This document shows positions 7,140-14,875 of a DNA stretch of 64,000 bases, piece by piece; the stretch's first letter is position 1, and every line of letters starts with the position of its first letter. The translations under genes and the position numbers were made by a program. The stretch lies in NCBI RefSeq assembly GCF_001514145.1, contig NZ_KQ948658.1:123687-187686 (forward strand). Reading direction: 5' to 3'. A model generated the notes under the pieces. The model saw only the letters and a program-made list of their open reading frames with translations. It made no database searches and had not been told where the DNA came from. Source of the DNA: Streptomyces canus. Lineage in GTDB: Bacteria; Actinomycetota; Actinomycetes; Streptomycetales; Streptomycetaceae.

Positions 7140-7415
7140 ATGCGTAAGCTCCGCACTGCTGCCGTCCTCGTCGTCGCCTTCGGGAGCCTCGGCCTCCTGG
7201 GTGCAGGCACCGCCAACGCGGGCCAGGGTGACGGCGGATTCAACGTCACGCAGAGCTCCAACTGCCGGTCGCACGACCTGAACCTCGACCTCCTCGGCGA
7301 GGTTGGCATCCTCAACGGCCTGCTGGGCAACGGGCTGAACGGCGAGGGCAACCCGGGCGCCCAGGCCACCGACATCGGCTCCACCATGGGCTGCGACAAC
7401 TCGGTCGCCAAGTAA
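7140..7415 (+). CDS. Small secreted protein, CxSHD...MGC family (copy 4)
   Basis: A 91-residue preprotein from ATG 7140. The signal peptide is identical to that of copy 3. The mature part carries NVTQSSNCRSHDLNLDLLG and LNGEGNPGAQ and ends MGCDNSVAK, so the last residues differ from the SAF ending of copies 2 and 3. It combines a copy-3-like 5' end with a copy-2-like core, as expected from duplication plus conversion. It is the last plus-strand member of the array. Function unknown. Confidence 0.85.
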   Translation: MRKLRTAAVLVVAFGSLGLLGAGTANAGQGDGGFNVTQSSNCRSHDLNLDLLGEVGILNGLLGNGLNGEGNPGAQATDIGSTMGCDNSVAK

Positions 7416-7427
7416 GGCGTGACCCTT

Positions 7428-7461
7428 CCCCGGTGCCCCGATCGCTGACGGGGCGCCGGGG
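7428..7461 (+). terminator. Terminator hairpin after copy 4
   Basis: A 13-bp stem (7428-7440 with 7449-7461) with one G-U type pair is followed by ATTTT. Confidence 0.8.
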
Positions 7462-7500
7462 ATTTTCCGTTTCACGGGCAGACCTGCCGCACAAAAGCGA

Positions 7501-7534
7501 AATGCCGGGCCGGGGACGATCCCGGCCCGGCATT
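7501..7534 (-). terminator. Terminator hairpin for the minus-strand Cys-rich gene
   Basis: A perfect 14-bp stem (7501-7514 with 7521-7534) lies 12 bp past the stop of the gene at 7547-7897. It separates that gene from the converging copy 4. Confidence 0.75.
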
Positions 7535-7546
7535 CGACGCTGGCGA

Positions 7547-7897
7547 TCAGAACCCGATGTGCGGCTTCCTGAAGTCCTTGTTGAAGTCCTTGGGCAGGGT
7601 GGCCGTGTTGGAGCACTCCACAACCGGCCCGACGCTTGCGGAACCACCGTCCAACAGCTCGTCCTGCGGATCCACCACCTGGGGTCGGTCTGTCGTCGAG
7701 CAGTCCTGCGTCTGCTGGATGACATTCGTGCCGTCCTTCTCGACGTGCGTCTCGCTCTTGCGAATGCAGACGGTGTCACCCTGCGCGGTGGTCGTGCAGT
7801 CGGCGCCGGCCGCATATGCGTGTGAGGCACCGAGGCAGATCGCGGCGAGACTTGTGACGAGGCCCGAGACGGCGGCGATCTTCTGCGGAGTAAACAT
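7547..7897 (-). CDS. Secreted four-cysteine protein, MFxxxKIAA family (copy 1)
   Basis: A 116-residue preprotein from ATG 7897. The predicted signal peptide is residues 1-29 (MFTPQKIAAVSGLV...HAYA). The mature protein has four cysteines, in ADCTTT, TVCIRK, QDCSTT and VVECSNT, enough for two disulfides, and a charged tail ending DFRKPHIGF. The protein at 8721-9059 has the same MF..KIAA start, signal length and four-Cys layout, so they are diverged paralogues. No known domain is recognised. Confidence 0.75.
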   Translation of the reverse strand: MFTPQKIAAVSGLVTSLAAICLGASHAYAAGADCTTTAQGDTVCIRKSETHVEKDGTNVIQQTQDCSTTDRPQVVDPQDELLDGGSASVGPVVECSNTATLPKDFNKDFRKPHIGF

Positions 7898-8218
7898 GTA
7901 CTGGATTCCTTTACGACGGAGGCCCGAGCGCTGGTGCCGATGACCAGCGTGCGCCCGGGCCTAGAAGGTCGAAACAGAGCGTTCTGTGCCTGGACGCGCT
8001 GGCAGCTGCGCTCGGCGGCAACATGGCCGCAGCCCGGACGCGTGCCCTGATCGAGCGGCGCGTCCGGGCTGCATGCGCCACGGGGTATCACTCAGCACTC
8101 CGTTGAACCCGCTGTATCGACGCGGGACCGAACGTAGCGTTCGTGCCATGTGCATCAAGCTTCCGAAGGGGGTTGTGGTGCCCATGTGGCGCTGTGTGGA
8201 GGAGCTTTAGGGGCGTCT
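7898..8218. other. 321-bp intergenic region with a long hairpin
   Basis: No gene is seen. A perfect 14-bp inverted repeat (8029-8042 with 8059-8072, loop 16) probably terminates transcription from the PEVQ-repeat gene. The part next to 7898 should hold the promoter of the four-Cys gene. Confidence 0.5.
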
Positions 8219-8599
8219 TTACTCTTCGCCGCCGTCCTGGTGATGTTCGAAACCCGTCTCGGGCTCGGCGTGCTCCTGGGCCTCGGGCTGGGCCTCCGGC
8301 TGGACCTCGGGCTGGACCTCGGGCTGGACCTCCGGCTGGACCTCCGGCTGGACCTCCGGCTGGACCTCGGGCTGGACCTCGGGCTGGGCCTCCGGCTGGA
8401 CCTCGGGCTGGGCCTCCGGCTGGACCTCCGGCAGGTTGTAGTAGCTGCCCCCAGTGGCGACGGCGTTGGCCGTCGAGGAGGCCACGGCGGCGATCGGCGG
8501 AGGCGCGTCGTCGTTACCGGCGAAACTGACGCCGGCACCGAGGGTGGACAGCCCCGCAATCGCCGCCGCTACGACTGCAGCGCGCTGATACATACGCAT
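8219..8599 (-). CDS. Secreted acidic PEVQ/PEAQ repeat protein
   Basis: A 126-residue preprotein. ATG 8599 was chosen because MRMYQRAAVVAAAIAGLSTL matches the leaders of neighbouring secreted proteins. Longer upstream frames lack a signal sequence. The signal peptide is about residues 1-27. After a short linker with GGSYYNLPE, about 14 tetrapeptides of PEVQ or PEAQ follow (residues 57-108), then an acidic tail EHAEPETGFEHHQDGGEE. The repeat should form an extended, negatively charged chain. No enzyme or binding motif is visible; a surface or wall spacer role is inferred. Confidence 0.75.
   Translation of the reverse strand: MRMYQRAAVVAAAIAGLSTLGAGVSFAGNDDAPPPIAAVASSTANAVATGGSYYNLPEVQPEAQPEVQPEAQPEVQPEVQPEVQPEVQPEVQPEVQPEVQPEAQPEAQEHAEPETGFEHHQDGGEE
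8268..8430. repeat. 12-bp tandem repeat coding for PEVQ/PEAQ
   Basis: About 14 tandem copies of a 12-bp unit (CTGGACCTCGGG / CTGGACCTCCGG and GGCCTC variants) lie within the preceding gene. It is in frame, so length variation would keep the protein intact. Confidence 0.8.
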
Positions 8600-8720
8600 G
8601 GTTGACCCTTTCTCACCCGGGCAGGACCGCCCGGCTTGACTACTCAATGTGAGCATATACACACACTGTGTAGCTATCGAGGATCTACGTTCCCCATGTC
8701 GCGTCATCGGTTTGTGGGGC

Positions 8721-9059
8721 TCAGCCCAACAGGCCGGTCCCCTCCGGTGCGGTGCCGGTCGCATCGGGTGCTGTCAATGCCGGGGAGGCGCAGGTTACCT
8801 CGGGGCCCAGCCGCGCCCTGCCGTTGCCCAGGGCGGCGGGCAGTGTCACGGGCTCAACGGGCTTGCAGGTCTCCTGGTGGGGGATGACGCCATCTTCGGG
8901 AATCACTCCCGTGATCTGCTGGGTGCAGGTGAAACCGAACAGGTCGCGAGTGCAGGTTCCCGGGCCCGCCGCGGCCTGCGCCTGGGTGATGCCGACGCAG
9001 GTCATGAGGATGCCCCCGGTCAGCACCGAAAGGGCCGCGATCTTCCTTCTGTTGAACAT
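8721..9059 (-). CDS. Secreted four-cysteine protein, MFxxxKIAA family (copy 2)
   Basis: A 112-residue preprotein from ATG 9059. The signal peptide is residues 1-29 (MFNRRKIAALSVLT...QAQA). Four mature cysteines lie in GTCTRDL, FTCTQQ, ETCKPV and VTCASP. The C-terminus is Pro/Thr/Gly-rich. Layout and leader match the gene at 7547-7897. It starts 37 bp after the ECSPQT-domain gene on the same strand and is probably cotranscribed with it. Function unknown. Confidence 0.75.
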   Translation of the reverse strand: MFNRRKIAALSVLTGGILMTCVGITQAQAAAGPGTCTRDLFGFTCTQQITGVIPEDGVIPHQETCKPVEPVTLPAALGNGRARLGPEVTCASPALTAPDATGTAPEGTGLLG

Positions 9060-9096
9060 CTGATGCGTTGTCCTTTGTGGGGGGTGCCTGCCGACT

Positions 9097-9342
9097 TCAG
9101 CCCTGGAAGGCGGTGTTGAACTGGCCGCAGGTGGTGTCCGTGGTGGTCGCGAGGCCGAGCACGCCGATCGGGACGTTGTTCTCGGCCACCGTCTGCGGAC
9201 TGCACTCCTGGTAGGGGCGGTAGAGGTTGTTCACCTGCAGCCCCCCGTCGGAGGTGTCGGCGGCGGCGGTGCCGGCGCCGACGGCGGACAGGCCGCCGGC
9301 CGCCACTGCTGCTGCGATCACGACCTGCTGAATCTTGCGCAT
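9097..9342 (-). CDS. Small secreted ECSPQT-domain protein
   Basis: An 81-residue preprotein. ATG 9342 lies behind GAGGTG. The signal peptide is about residues 1-28 (MRKIQQVVIAAAVAAGG...TAAA). The mature protein is essentially the domain NNLYRPYQECSPQTVAENNV then PIGVLG and a second Cys (TTCGQ), ending NTAFQG. The same domain ends the larger protein at 5479-5982. The two cysteines suggest a disulfide. No function is known. It is the upstream gene of a probable two-gene transcript with the four-Cys protein. Confidence 0.8.
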   Translation of the reverse strand: MRKIQQVVIAAAVAAGGLSAVGAGTAAADTSDGGLQVNNLYRPYQECSPQTVAENNVPIGVLGLATTTDTTCGQFNTAFQG

Positions 9343-9555
9343 GGAACACCTCGTTCGTCGCTCGTACGCCACAGCTGATTGCCTAGCGTGACTGACCGAA
9401 TACTAGCAGTAATCATGGTGGGTACCTGCACGCAACAGGCGTGTTCCTGAGGGGGATACACCCCGCACCATCACCGAGTTGACGCCAACTGCCCGCCCGA
9501 GGAAACGGTTTTGATGGGGGACGGGTCAACGCGGTTGAAGCAAAAGCAAGTCGCG

Positions 9556-10968
9556 TCAGGTGAACACCGGCTCCGCGACCCGCAGGCAACCATGCGCGGG
9601 TACGGAGACGATCACGTCCCGCAGTCCTTCGGCGTACCGCCGCACGTTCTTGTGGGCGACCTCGGTGTCCGGGTAGCGACAGGCGAACCACAGGCCCTCG
9701 TGCAGCCGGTTGACCCAGGCGCACACCTGGTCGCCGTACGACACCCGGATCAGCCCGTACGCCCTCTGCTCCGCCCAGCGGGCCGAGCCGGGAATGAGGC
9801 GGGCATCGACGTACGAGACCATCGAGTACATGTCGGGTGACGTCGGACGGAAGTCCGTGCCGAGCAGGCGCAGCACGCGGGCCAGCGGAATGCGCGCCAG
9901 CGACCGGTTGGCCCGCAACTCGGCGCGGACCGAGACGAGCGCTTCCTCGAAGTCCCGGGCCGCGGGCACCTCGATCGGGGCGCCGCCGACATACCAGCCC
10001 ACGGAATCCGACCACGCCGACTTCAGCCGGGTGTGGAACGGCACGACCGTGCGGTAGACCGGCTGTCCGCCGAGTTGGTGGACGATGAGACTGGTCGCCG
10101 CCAGGATGCCCACCAGGCTCCCGCCGTAGGGACGGCAGTACTCCTCGAACGCGGCGGCGGCGCTCGCGTCGACGAGTGGTTCACACAGCAGCTTCTGTGC
10201 GGGCAGAACCCCGCCGGGCTGCACACCGAGGTCGACGGGGAACTCCGGGAGCCTTCCGTCGCACCGGCTCACGAACTCCCGCCAGCGCGCGACGATCGCG
10301 TGGGTGTCGTCGATCCCGTCGGCGTTCGCCCGCTCCTGCTCGCAGAAGTCGACGTAACTTCCCACAGGCGTACCGACGACGGGCTCTCCCGTGACGCCGG
10401 CCATGTACAGCTCGCTGATCTCCTCCGGGATGCGCTGCAGGGAGTAGGCGTCGACATTGGTGTGGTCGAAGGCCATGTAGACACTGACGGAGTCCTCGCG
10501 AACGACCGCCGCATACATGAGGTTCGGCCAACCCAGTGCGTCCGCCGCGATGTCGAACCGGCCCTGGAGGTAACTGACCAGCGCCTCCGGCTCGGTGAAG
10601 TCACCGACCACCTCCCGTTGCAGCGACACGTCCCTCGCATCGAGAGTGAAGCGCTGCATGTCGTCCCCGGCCCACCTGAATCCGCTGCGCAGCGTCTCGT
10701 GCCGCAACGTCCAGTCCCGCAGGGCCCCTTCCAGCGCACCGAGGTCCACACGGCCCGGCAGGTCGAAGGCCGCCCCGAGCCACGTGGGCACGAACAGACC
10801 GTCCTCGCGCACCGACCGTGCCGTCCTGACGTGCGACTCCTGGATGTACGCCGGCGGCCGCGGATCCGGTGGCAGCACCGCCGCAGCCGCGACGGTCGCC
10901 GCACTGACCGTCCACTCGACGAGTTGTCCCGGCCGGACCTCGCAGCGCTGCATGTCAGAAATTCGCAC
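9556..10968 (-). CDS. Stand-alone condensation-domain (NRPS C/acyltransferase-like) protein
   Basis: A 470-residue protein from GTG 10968, chosen because AAGGAG lies six bases upstream. The N-terminal part has PAYIQESHVRTARSV and LRDWTLRHETLRSGF, typical of condensation domains. The active-site region reads MAFDHTNVDAYSL, where families usually have HHxxxDG: the second His and the Asp are kept, the first His is Asp and the Gly is Ala. A C-terminal VGWYVGGAPIEVP block matches the family's latch region. No carrier-protein or adenylation domain is nearby, so it may be a free-standing acyl or ester-forming enzyme, as PapA-type proteins are. It lies next to rdlB. Substrate unknown. Confidence 0.8.
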   Translation of the reverse strand: MRISDMQRCEVRPGQLVEWTVSAATVAAAAVLPPDPRPPAYIQESHVRTARSVREDGLFVPTWLGAAFDLPGRVDLGALEGALRDWTLRHETLRSGFRWAGDDMQRFTLDARDVSLQREVVGDFTEPEALVSYLQGRFDIAADALGWPNLMYAAVVREDSVSVYMAFDHTNVDAYSLQRIPEEISELYMAGVTGEPVVGTPVGSYVDFCEQERANADGIDDTHAIVARWREFVSRCDGRLPEFPVDLGVQPGGVLPAQKLLCEPLVDASAAAAFEEYCRPYGGSLVGILAATSLIVHQLGGQPVYRTVVPFHTRLKSAWSDSVGWYVGGAPIEVPAARDFEEALVSVRAELRANRSLARIPLARVLRLLGTDFRPTSPDMYSMVSYVDARLIPGSARWAEQRAYGLIRVSYGDQVCAWVNRLHEGLWFACRYPDTEVAHKNVRRYAEGLRDVIVSVPAHGCLRVAEPVFT

Positions 10969-11191
10969 GGTGGTCTCCTTCGCAGAAGACACCAGCTTGA
11001 TCAAGAGGTCGCCGTGTGACAGCAGTGGCCGCCGTGTCGCCGTCATTTCAGCAACACGTGTGACACCTCGAACGACGAAGCGACCCCTGGCAGACGCCAG
11101 GACGAGACGGGCCAGTTGAGCACGAGTGTTGCACAACCGGCGTGGGTGGCAAGCGGGTTGGCGACCTTGCATCCGGTCGAGGGCGCACGAA

Positions 11192-11226
11192 GGGCGGGGC
11201 CACCGATCAGTTCGGTGGCCCCGCCC
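11192..11226 (-). terminator. Terminator hairpin of rdlB
   Basis: A perfect 15-bp stem (11192-11206 with 11212-11226) with a 5-base loop lies 12 bp after the rdlB stop codon. Confidence 0.8.
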
Positions 11227-11237
11227 TCCCGTCGATG

Positions 11238-11630
11238 TCAGCCCTCGCCGTTCTGGGACAGGACCGACACGTCCTCCAGCAGGTGCGCCAGCGCGCCGTC
11301 ACGCTTGGTCTGCGTGGAGTTCTCGGCACACTGCTGGGTCATGTCGTCCGAGAGGATCGGCACGTCGTGGACGGGGATGAGGTTGACGACAGGGACGCTG
11401 ACGTCGTCCAGAGCGAGGCACGGCTTGTTGAAGGAGCCCTGGATCAGAGCCATCTGGGGGCTCATGTTGCCGTACGTGCTCGAGTTGCCGAAGCTCTGCA
11501 TCGCGCCGTTACCGTTCGAGGAGACCGGCCCCGCGTCGTCGCCGAGCGCCATCGCCTGCGGAGCCGCGGCAGCGGCGGCGCCCATGACGGAAGCGGCAAT
11601 CGCGGCGGTGGCAAAGACCTTCTTGATCAC
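11238..11630 (-). CDS. rdlB: Rodlin RdlB
   Basis: A 130-residue preprotein from GTG 11630 behind AAAGGA. The signal peptide ends in AAAAPQAMA at about residue 28. The mature protein has the rodlin blocks [38 protein letters not shown] and [20 protein letters not shown], with two conserved cysteines. Rodlins form the paired-rodlet layer on aerial hyphae and spores of Streptomyces together with chaplin fibrils. It is divergent from rdlA with 246 bp between, as in S. coelicolor. The rdlB/rdlA assignment rests on the [21 protein letters not shown] variant and orientation. A BldN-like promoter lies 46 bp upstream. Confidence 0.93.
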   Translation of the reverse strand: MIKKVFATAAIAASVMGAAAAAAPQAMALGDDAGPVSSNGNGAMQSFGNSSTYGNMSPQMALIQGSFNKPCLALDDVSVPVVNLIPVHDVPILSDDMTQQCAENSTQTKRDGALAHLLEDVSVLSQNGEG

Positions 11631-11675
11631 TGGCCAGTCCTTTCGGAGGAAACGTCTGCGTGGGAGCGATCTGGT

Positions 11676-11703
11676 TCAACTGCATTGGCGCAGCATGGTT
11701 TCT
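11676..11703 (-). promoter_or_regulatory. BldN-type promoter element for rdlB
   Basis: Read on the minus strand: AGAAAC, 16 bases, AGTTGA. It shares the AAC core of the -35, the GTTGA core of the -10 and the exact 16-base spacing with the elements before rdlA, chpF and chpG. BldN control of rodlins and chaplins is known in Streptomyces; its use here is inferred. Confidence 0.6.
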
Positions 11704-11805
11704 CCCGTTCACTCCGTCGGCCCATACCGAAACCGCCTGGCGAGCCTCGTCGGCCCTGGTGATCAGGTGCACCGGCATTTCATGCGGGCCAACCGGGTGA
11801 ATCCC

Positions 11806-11833
11806 CGCAACCAATTCACGAGGGCCCGGTTGA
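11806..11833 (+). promoter_or_regulatory. BldN-type promoter element for rdlA
   Basis: CGCAAC (11806-11811), 16 bases, GGTTGA (11828-11833), 44 bp before the rdlA start. Confidence 0.65.
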
Positions 11834-11876
11834 TGAGGCCGTAGGACATGCGTCGCTACGACGAAAGGAAAGCGAA

Positions 11877-12269
11877 GTGCTCAAGAAGGCAATGGTCGCC
11901 GCGGCGGCTGCCGCTTCTGTCATTGGCATGTCGGTGGCGGCCGCGCCCCAGGCGCTTGCCATCGGTGACGACAAGGGGCCGACCGTGGCGAACGGCAACG
12001 GCGCCTCGTCGAAATTCGGCAACTCGGCGACCAAGGGCGACATGAGCCCGCAGCTCTCCCTGGTCAACGGCACGCTGAACAAGCCGTGCGCCGCCCTGGA
12101 GGACATCAACGTCGCCGTCATCAACCTCATCCCGGTCCAGGATGTGCCGATCCTCTCGGACGACATGACCCAGCAGTGTGCCGACAACTCCACGCAGGCC
12201 AAGCGTGACGGCGCGCTCTCGCACGTCCTGGAGGACGTGTCGGTCCTGTCGGCGAACAGCGAGAAGTAA
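11877..12269 (+). CDS. rdlA: Rodlin RdlA
   Basis: A 130-residue preprotein from GTG 11877 behind AAAGGA. The signal peptide ends in AAAPQALA at about residue 28. The mature protein has [37 protein letters not shown] and the conserved [15 protein letters not shown] segment, plus [13 protein letters not shown]. It is a close paralogue of the divergent rdlB. It acts outside the cell in assembly of the rodlet layer on aerial hyphae. Two chaplin genes follow in the same direction. Confidence 0.94.
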   Translation: MLKKAMVAAAAAASVIGMSVAAAPQALAIGDDKGPTVANGNGASSKFGNSATKGDMSPQLSLVNGTLNKPCAALEDINVAVINLIPVQDVPILSDDMTQQCADNSTQAKRDGALSHVLEDVSVLSANSEK

Positions 12270-12492
12270 GCCGTCCCGCAGGGTGAGGGTGTCGGCGGCT
12301 GTGTAGCTCTTTCGGCGGTACGGCGGCGGTATTATGCGGCCCATCCGAGTGAATTTCGGTGTGTCGCCAGTTGATTTTCCCTTCTTCGGTCAATTTCTCG
12401 TGTGCAGGCTGCTGGTCATGGTGCGAGCCGTACGGCTGTGCTCGCGCGGTTTCGGCCGTCAATGAGGCATGACCGCAGAGAAGGGAAAGTTC

Positions 12493-12720
12493 ATGAAGAA
12501 GACCGCTGCTGTCGTTGCGGGCGTGATCATGGCTCTGGGTGCGGCCACTCCGGCTTTCGCTGACGCGGAGGCCCAGGGTGTCGCCGTCGGTTCCGGAGGG
12601 TTCCTGTCCGGCAACGTGGTCCAGATTCCCATTCACGCGGCCATCAATGTGTGTGGCAACTCCGTGAACGTAGGCGGGATCTTGAACCCGGCGTTCGGCA
12701 ACGTGTGTGTGAACGGCTGA
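12493..12720 (+). CDS. chpD: Short chaplin (ChpD by position)
   Basis: A 75-residue preprotein. ATG 12493 lies behind AAGGGA; an in-frame ATG at 12469 would add eight residues before the signal peptide and is less likely. The signal peptide ends ATPAFA (residue 23). One chaplin domain follows: GGFLSGNVVQIPIHAAINVC, GNSVNVGGILNPAFGNVC, with the two conserved cysteines. Short chaplins are secreted amphipathic proteins that assemble into amyloid fibrils and make aerial hyphae hydrophobic. Position between rdlA and the long chaplin matches chpD of S. coelicolor. I did not find a clear BldN-type element upstream. Confidence 0.9.
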   Translation: MKKTAAVVAGVIMALGAATPAFADAEAQGVAVGSGGFLSGNVVQIPIHAAINVCGNSVNVGGILNPAFGNVCVNG

Positions 12721-12754
12721 CGTCGTTCCCCACCAGCCGTACGGCTGCGTCATG

Positions 12755-12796
12755 GCCGGCCTTGGACATCCTTGTCCGTTCCAAGGCCGGCTTTTC
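12755..12796 (+). terminator. Terminator after chpD
   Basis: A 12-bp perfect stem (12755-12766 with 12780-12791) is followed by CTTTT. It would separate chpD from chpA. Confidence 0.75.
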
Positions 12797-12825
12797 CATT
12801 TCTTCAAGCAGGAAGACGATCAAGA

Positions 12826-13509
12826 GTGCGACAGACCCTGAGCAGGGGAATGTTCGCGGCCGCCGCCGCGACGAGTGTTCTGTCCCTGTGTGGTAGTCCC
12901 GCCCTGGCCGATTCGCAGGCGAACGGGTCCGCCGTGGACTCGCCGGGTGTGGTGAGCGGCAACGACGTGCAGGTCCCGGTCGAGGTGCCGTTGAACCTGT
13001 GCGGCAACACGATCGACGTGGCCGCCGCACTCGACCCCGCTTTCGGCAATGACTGCGCTGCGCGGGACGAGGGAGTTGAGGACGACTCCTCATACGGCTC
13101 GGGTCATGACCAAGATGAGGACGCGGATGGCGGGACCGAGGGTTCGCCCGGCGTCGGCTCCGGCAACGACGTGCGGGTTCCGGTCGAGGTGCCGTTGAAC
13201 GTGTGCGGCGACAGCGTCGGTCTGGCCACCGTACTCAACCCCGCCTTCGGCAACTCCTGCGCCGAGGACACCTCGGACGGATACGGCGACACCCCTGCGA
13301 CGACTCCTCCGTCCACCCCACCCCCCGGGGGGAAGAGCACGCCTCCCCCCGCCGACGGCGGCCACGTGACTCCGCACACCGGAGACGACCGGCCCGCTCT
13401 GGCGGAGACCGGCAGCGAGGCCCTGCTCGGCACATCGGCCGCGAGCGCCGCACTGGTCGCGGCCGGAGCCGTCCTGTACCGGCGAAGCCGAGCAGTGTCC
13501 CGTCGATGA
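12826..13509 (+). CDS. chpA: Long chaplin with sortase signal (ChpA by position)
   Basis: A 227-residue preprotein. GTG 12826 (VRQTLSRGMFAAAAATSVLS) was chosen over GTG 12772 because the upstream start would bury the signal peptide. The signal ends GSPALA. Two chaplin domains follow: SPGVVSGNDVQVPVEVPLNL with CGNT...DPAFGNDC, and SPGVGSGNDVRVPVEVPLNV with CGDS...NPAFGNSC, joined by an acidic Asp/Gly linker. A Pro/Thr-rich wall-spanning region leads to LAETG, a hydrophobic segment and an Arg-rich tail, the LAxTG signal used by class E sortases. The protein should be covalently anchored to the wall and seed short-chaplin assembly. Confidence 0.92.
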   Translation: MRQTLSRGMFAAAAATSVLSLCGSPALADSQANGSAVDSPGVVSGNDVQVPVEVPLNLCGNTIDVAAALDPAFGNDCAARDEGVEDDSSYGSGHDQDEDADGGTEGSPGVGSGNDVRVPVEVPLNVCGDSVGLATVLNPAFGNSCAEDTSDGYGDTPATTPPSTPPPGGKSTPPPADGGHVTPHTGDDRPALAETGSEALLGTSAASAALVAAGAVLYRRSRAVSRR

Positions 13510-13514
13510 CCCGT

Positions 13515-13548
13515 GGAGGGTGCCGGCCGCGCACGCCCGGCATCCTCC
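13515..13548. terminator. Bidirectional terminator between chpA and the oxidoreductase gene
   Basis: A 12-bp stem (13515-13526 with 13537-13548) with one G-U type pair lies between the two convergent genes. Confidence 0.65.
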
Positions 13549-13582
13549 CCGTGGTGGCCGAGTCACCCGGCCAGAAGCTGCG

Positions 13583-14875
13583 TCAGGGCCGCACGGCGGG
13601 CGCCGCCCCGCGCTGTCCCCGGCCGCTGGGCGCCGGGATCGTTCCGCCGGGTGAGCCCGTGGACAGGTGCCTCCGCACTCCGCCCACGAGCGTGCTCGCC
13701 GTGAAGGTCGCCCCGTGCACGAAGCGCATGGCCGGGCCGAAGCCGGACGCCGTCACCAGACCCGCGAGGAACAGCCCTGGACAAGAGGACTCGAAGTCCC
13801 GCCCGACCTGCGGCGCGCCGTCGGCCACCGTCGCCAGGGAGCCACGCAGTTCGTCGGAGAGCAGCCGCAGACGCTCTCCCGTCGCCCTGAAGCCCGTGGC
13901 GGCGATGACATGCTCGGTCTCCAGGGAACGCAGGGCCCGCCCCGACCCCGACGGTTCCGACCCGCCCCCGCCGCTCACCACATCGAGCCGCACCCCGCCG
14001 CGCACCGGACGGGCCGCCGCCACCTCGTGGCCGAGGTGCACCTCGACGGCCGGCTCGATCCGGTCCCGCAGCCACCAGGCTCCGGCCGGCCCCAGCGCCG
14101 AGGCGCAGATCCGTGTCCGCCTCGCCTCGGGAAGCCGGTGGAAGAGGCCGGGGCGTTCGGAGTAGAACCAGTTGCGCCAGCCGGGGCCGAGGCCGCTGTG
14201 AGGGGCGCGCGCCCTCTGCCACCAGGGGCGTTGCCAGGGCGGTGGCACGTCGTTCCACTCCAGTTGGTCGGCGCGCGCCAGGACGCGTACGCGCGTGCCC
14301 TGCTCGGCGAGGAGGGCCGCCGTCTCCAGGGCCGCCTGGCCACCGCCGATCACGGTGACGTCCCGGTCGCGGAAGCGGTTGAGGTCGTCGTGATGGCTGC
14401 TGTGCGACACCAGGGAGGCGGGGAGCCCGCGCAGGGCGGCCGGCAGCTCCACGAAGGGCATCACACCGACCGCCAGCGCGACCGCGCGGGCGTGCAGGGT
14501 CTCGCCGTCCTCGGTGACCGCCTCGAAGCCGCCCGGGCAGGGGGCGATCCGCGTGACCGTCCGCTCGTCCACCTCCGGTACCGCGTTACGGGCGAACCAC
14601 TGGCCGTACGCGGCGAACATCTCCACCGGGATCGGCTCCCCGTGCTCGGCTGCCACGCCCTGGCCAGCGCAGTACGCGTCCAGCCGCAGCCGGCCCGCCG
14701 GGTCCGACAGGTTGGACGCCCAGGGTTCCGACTTGAGGAACATCCCGCGCGGCATGTGGTCACGCCACGAGGCCATGGGGCGGCCGAACACCCGCAGCCG
14801 CAGTCCGGCGGCCGCCGCATGGGACGCGATGGACAGACCGTACGGGCCCGCGCCCACCACCAGGAGGTCGTACAT
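13583..14875 (-). CDS. FAD-dependent NAD(P)-binding oxidoreductase
   Basis: A 430-residue protein from ATG 14875. It starts MYDLLVVGAGPYGLSIASHA, an N-terminal GxGxxG FAD-binding Rossmann motif. A second dinucleotide motif DVTVIGGGQAALETAALLAE lies near residue 175, and the C-terminal ATGFRATGERLRLL segment matches flavin monooxygenase or lysine N-oxygenase-like proteins. Its ATG overlaps the stop of the ATP-grasp gene (TGATG), so the two are translationally coupled and probably act in one pathway. The substrate is unknown; modification of a surface metabolite or polymer is inferred from context. Confidence 0.85.
   Translation of the reverse strand: MYDLLVVGAGPYGLSIASHAAAAGLRLRVFGRPMASWRDHMPRGMFLKSEPWASNLSDPAGRLRLDAYCAGQGVAAEHGEPIPVEMFAAYGQWFARNAVPEVDERTVTRIAPCPGGFEAVTEDGETLHARAVALAVGVMPFVELPAALRGLPASLVSHSSHHDDLNRFRDRDVTVIGGGQAALETAALLAEQGTRVRVLARADQLEWNDVPPPWQRPWWQRARAPHSGLGPGWRNWFYSERPGLFHRLPEARRTRICASALGPAGAWWLRDRIEPAVEVHLGHEVAAARPVRGGVRLDVVSGGGGSEPSGSGRALRSLETEHVIAATGFRATGERLRLLSDELRGSLATVADGAPQVGRDFESSCPGLFLAGLVTASGFGPAMRFVHGATFTASTLVGGVRRHLSTGSPGGTIPAPSGRGQRGAAPAVRP

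Larger units (their letters stand above)
6458..7252 (+). repeat. Tandem duplication: 469-bp unit with about 326 bp identical
   Basis: About 6458-6783 and 6927-7252 appear identical by eye. The block covers the last codons of one gene, the whole 196-bp intergenic region with terminator and leader, and the first third of the next gene. The period is 469 bp. Downstream parts of the genes differ, indicating a recent duplication or gene conversion. Confidence 0.85.

Noticed and set aside
8268..8430. CRISPR-like regular repeat
   Set aside because: The 12-bp units are directly tandem with no spacers, and they code for PEVQ/PEAQ in a secreted protein.
11238..12269. Inverted repeat suggestive of an insertion element
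   Set aside because: The two halves are divergent rodlin paralogues with signal peptides. There is no transposase or terminal repeat.
12270..12492. BldN-type promoter for chpD
   Set aside because: An AGTTGA occurs, but the -35 position 16-17 bases upstream (GAGTGA) lacks the AAC core, so it is not called.
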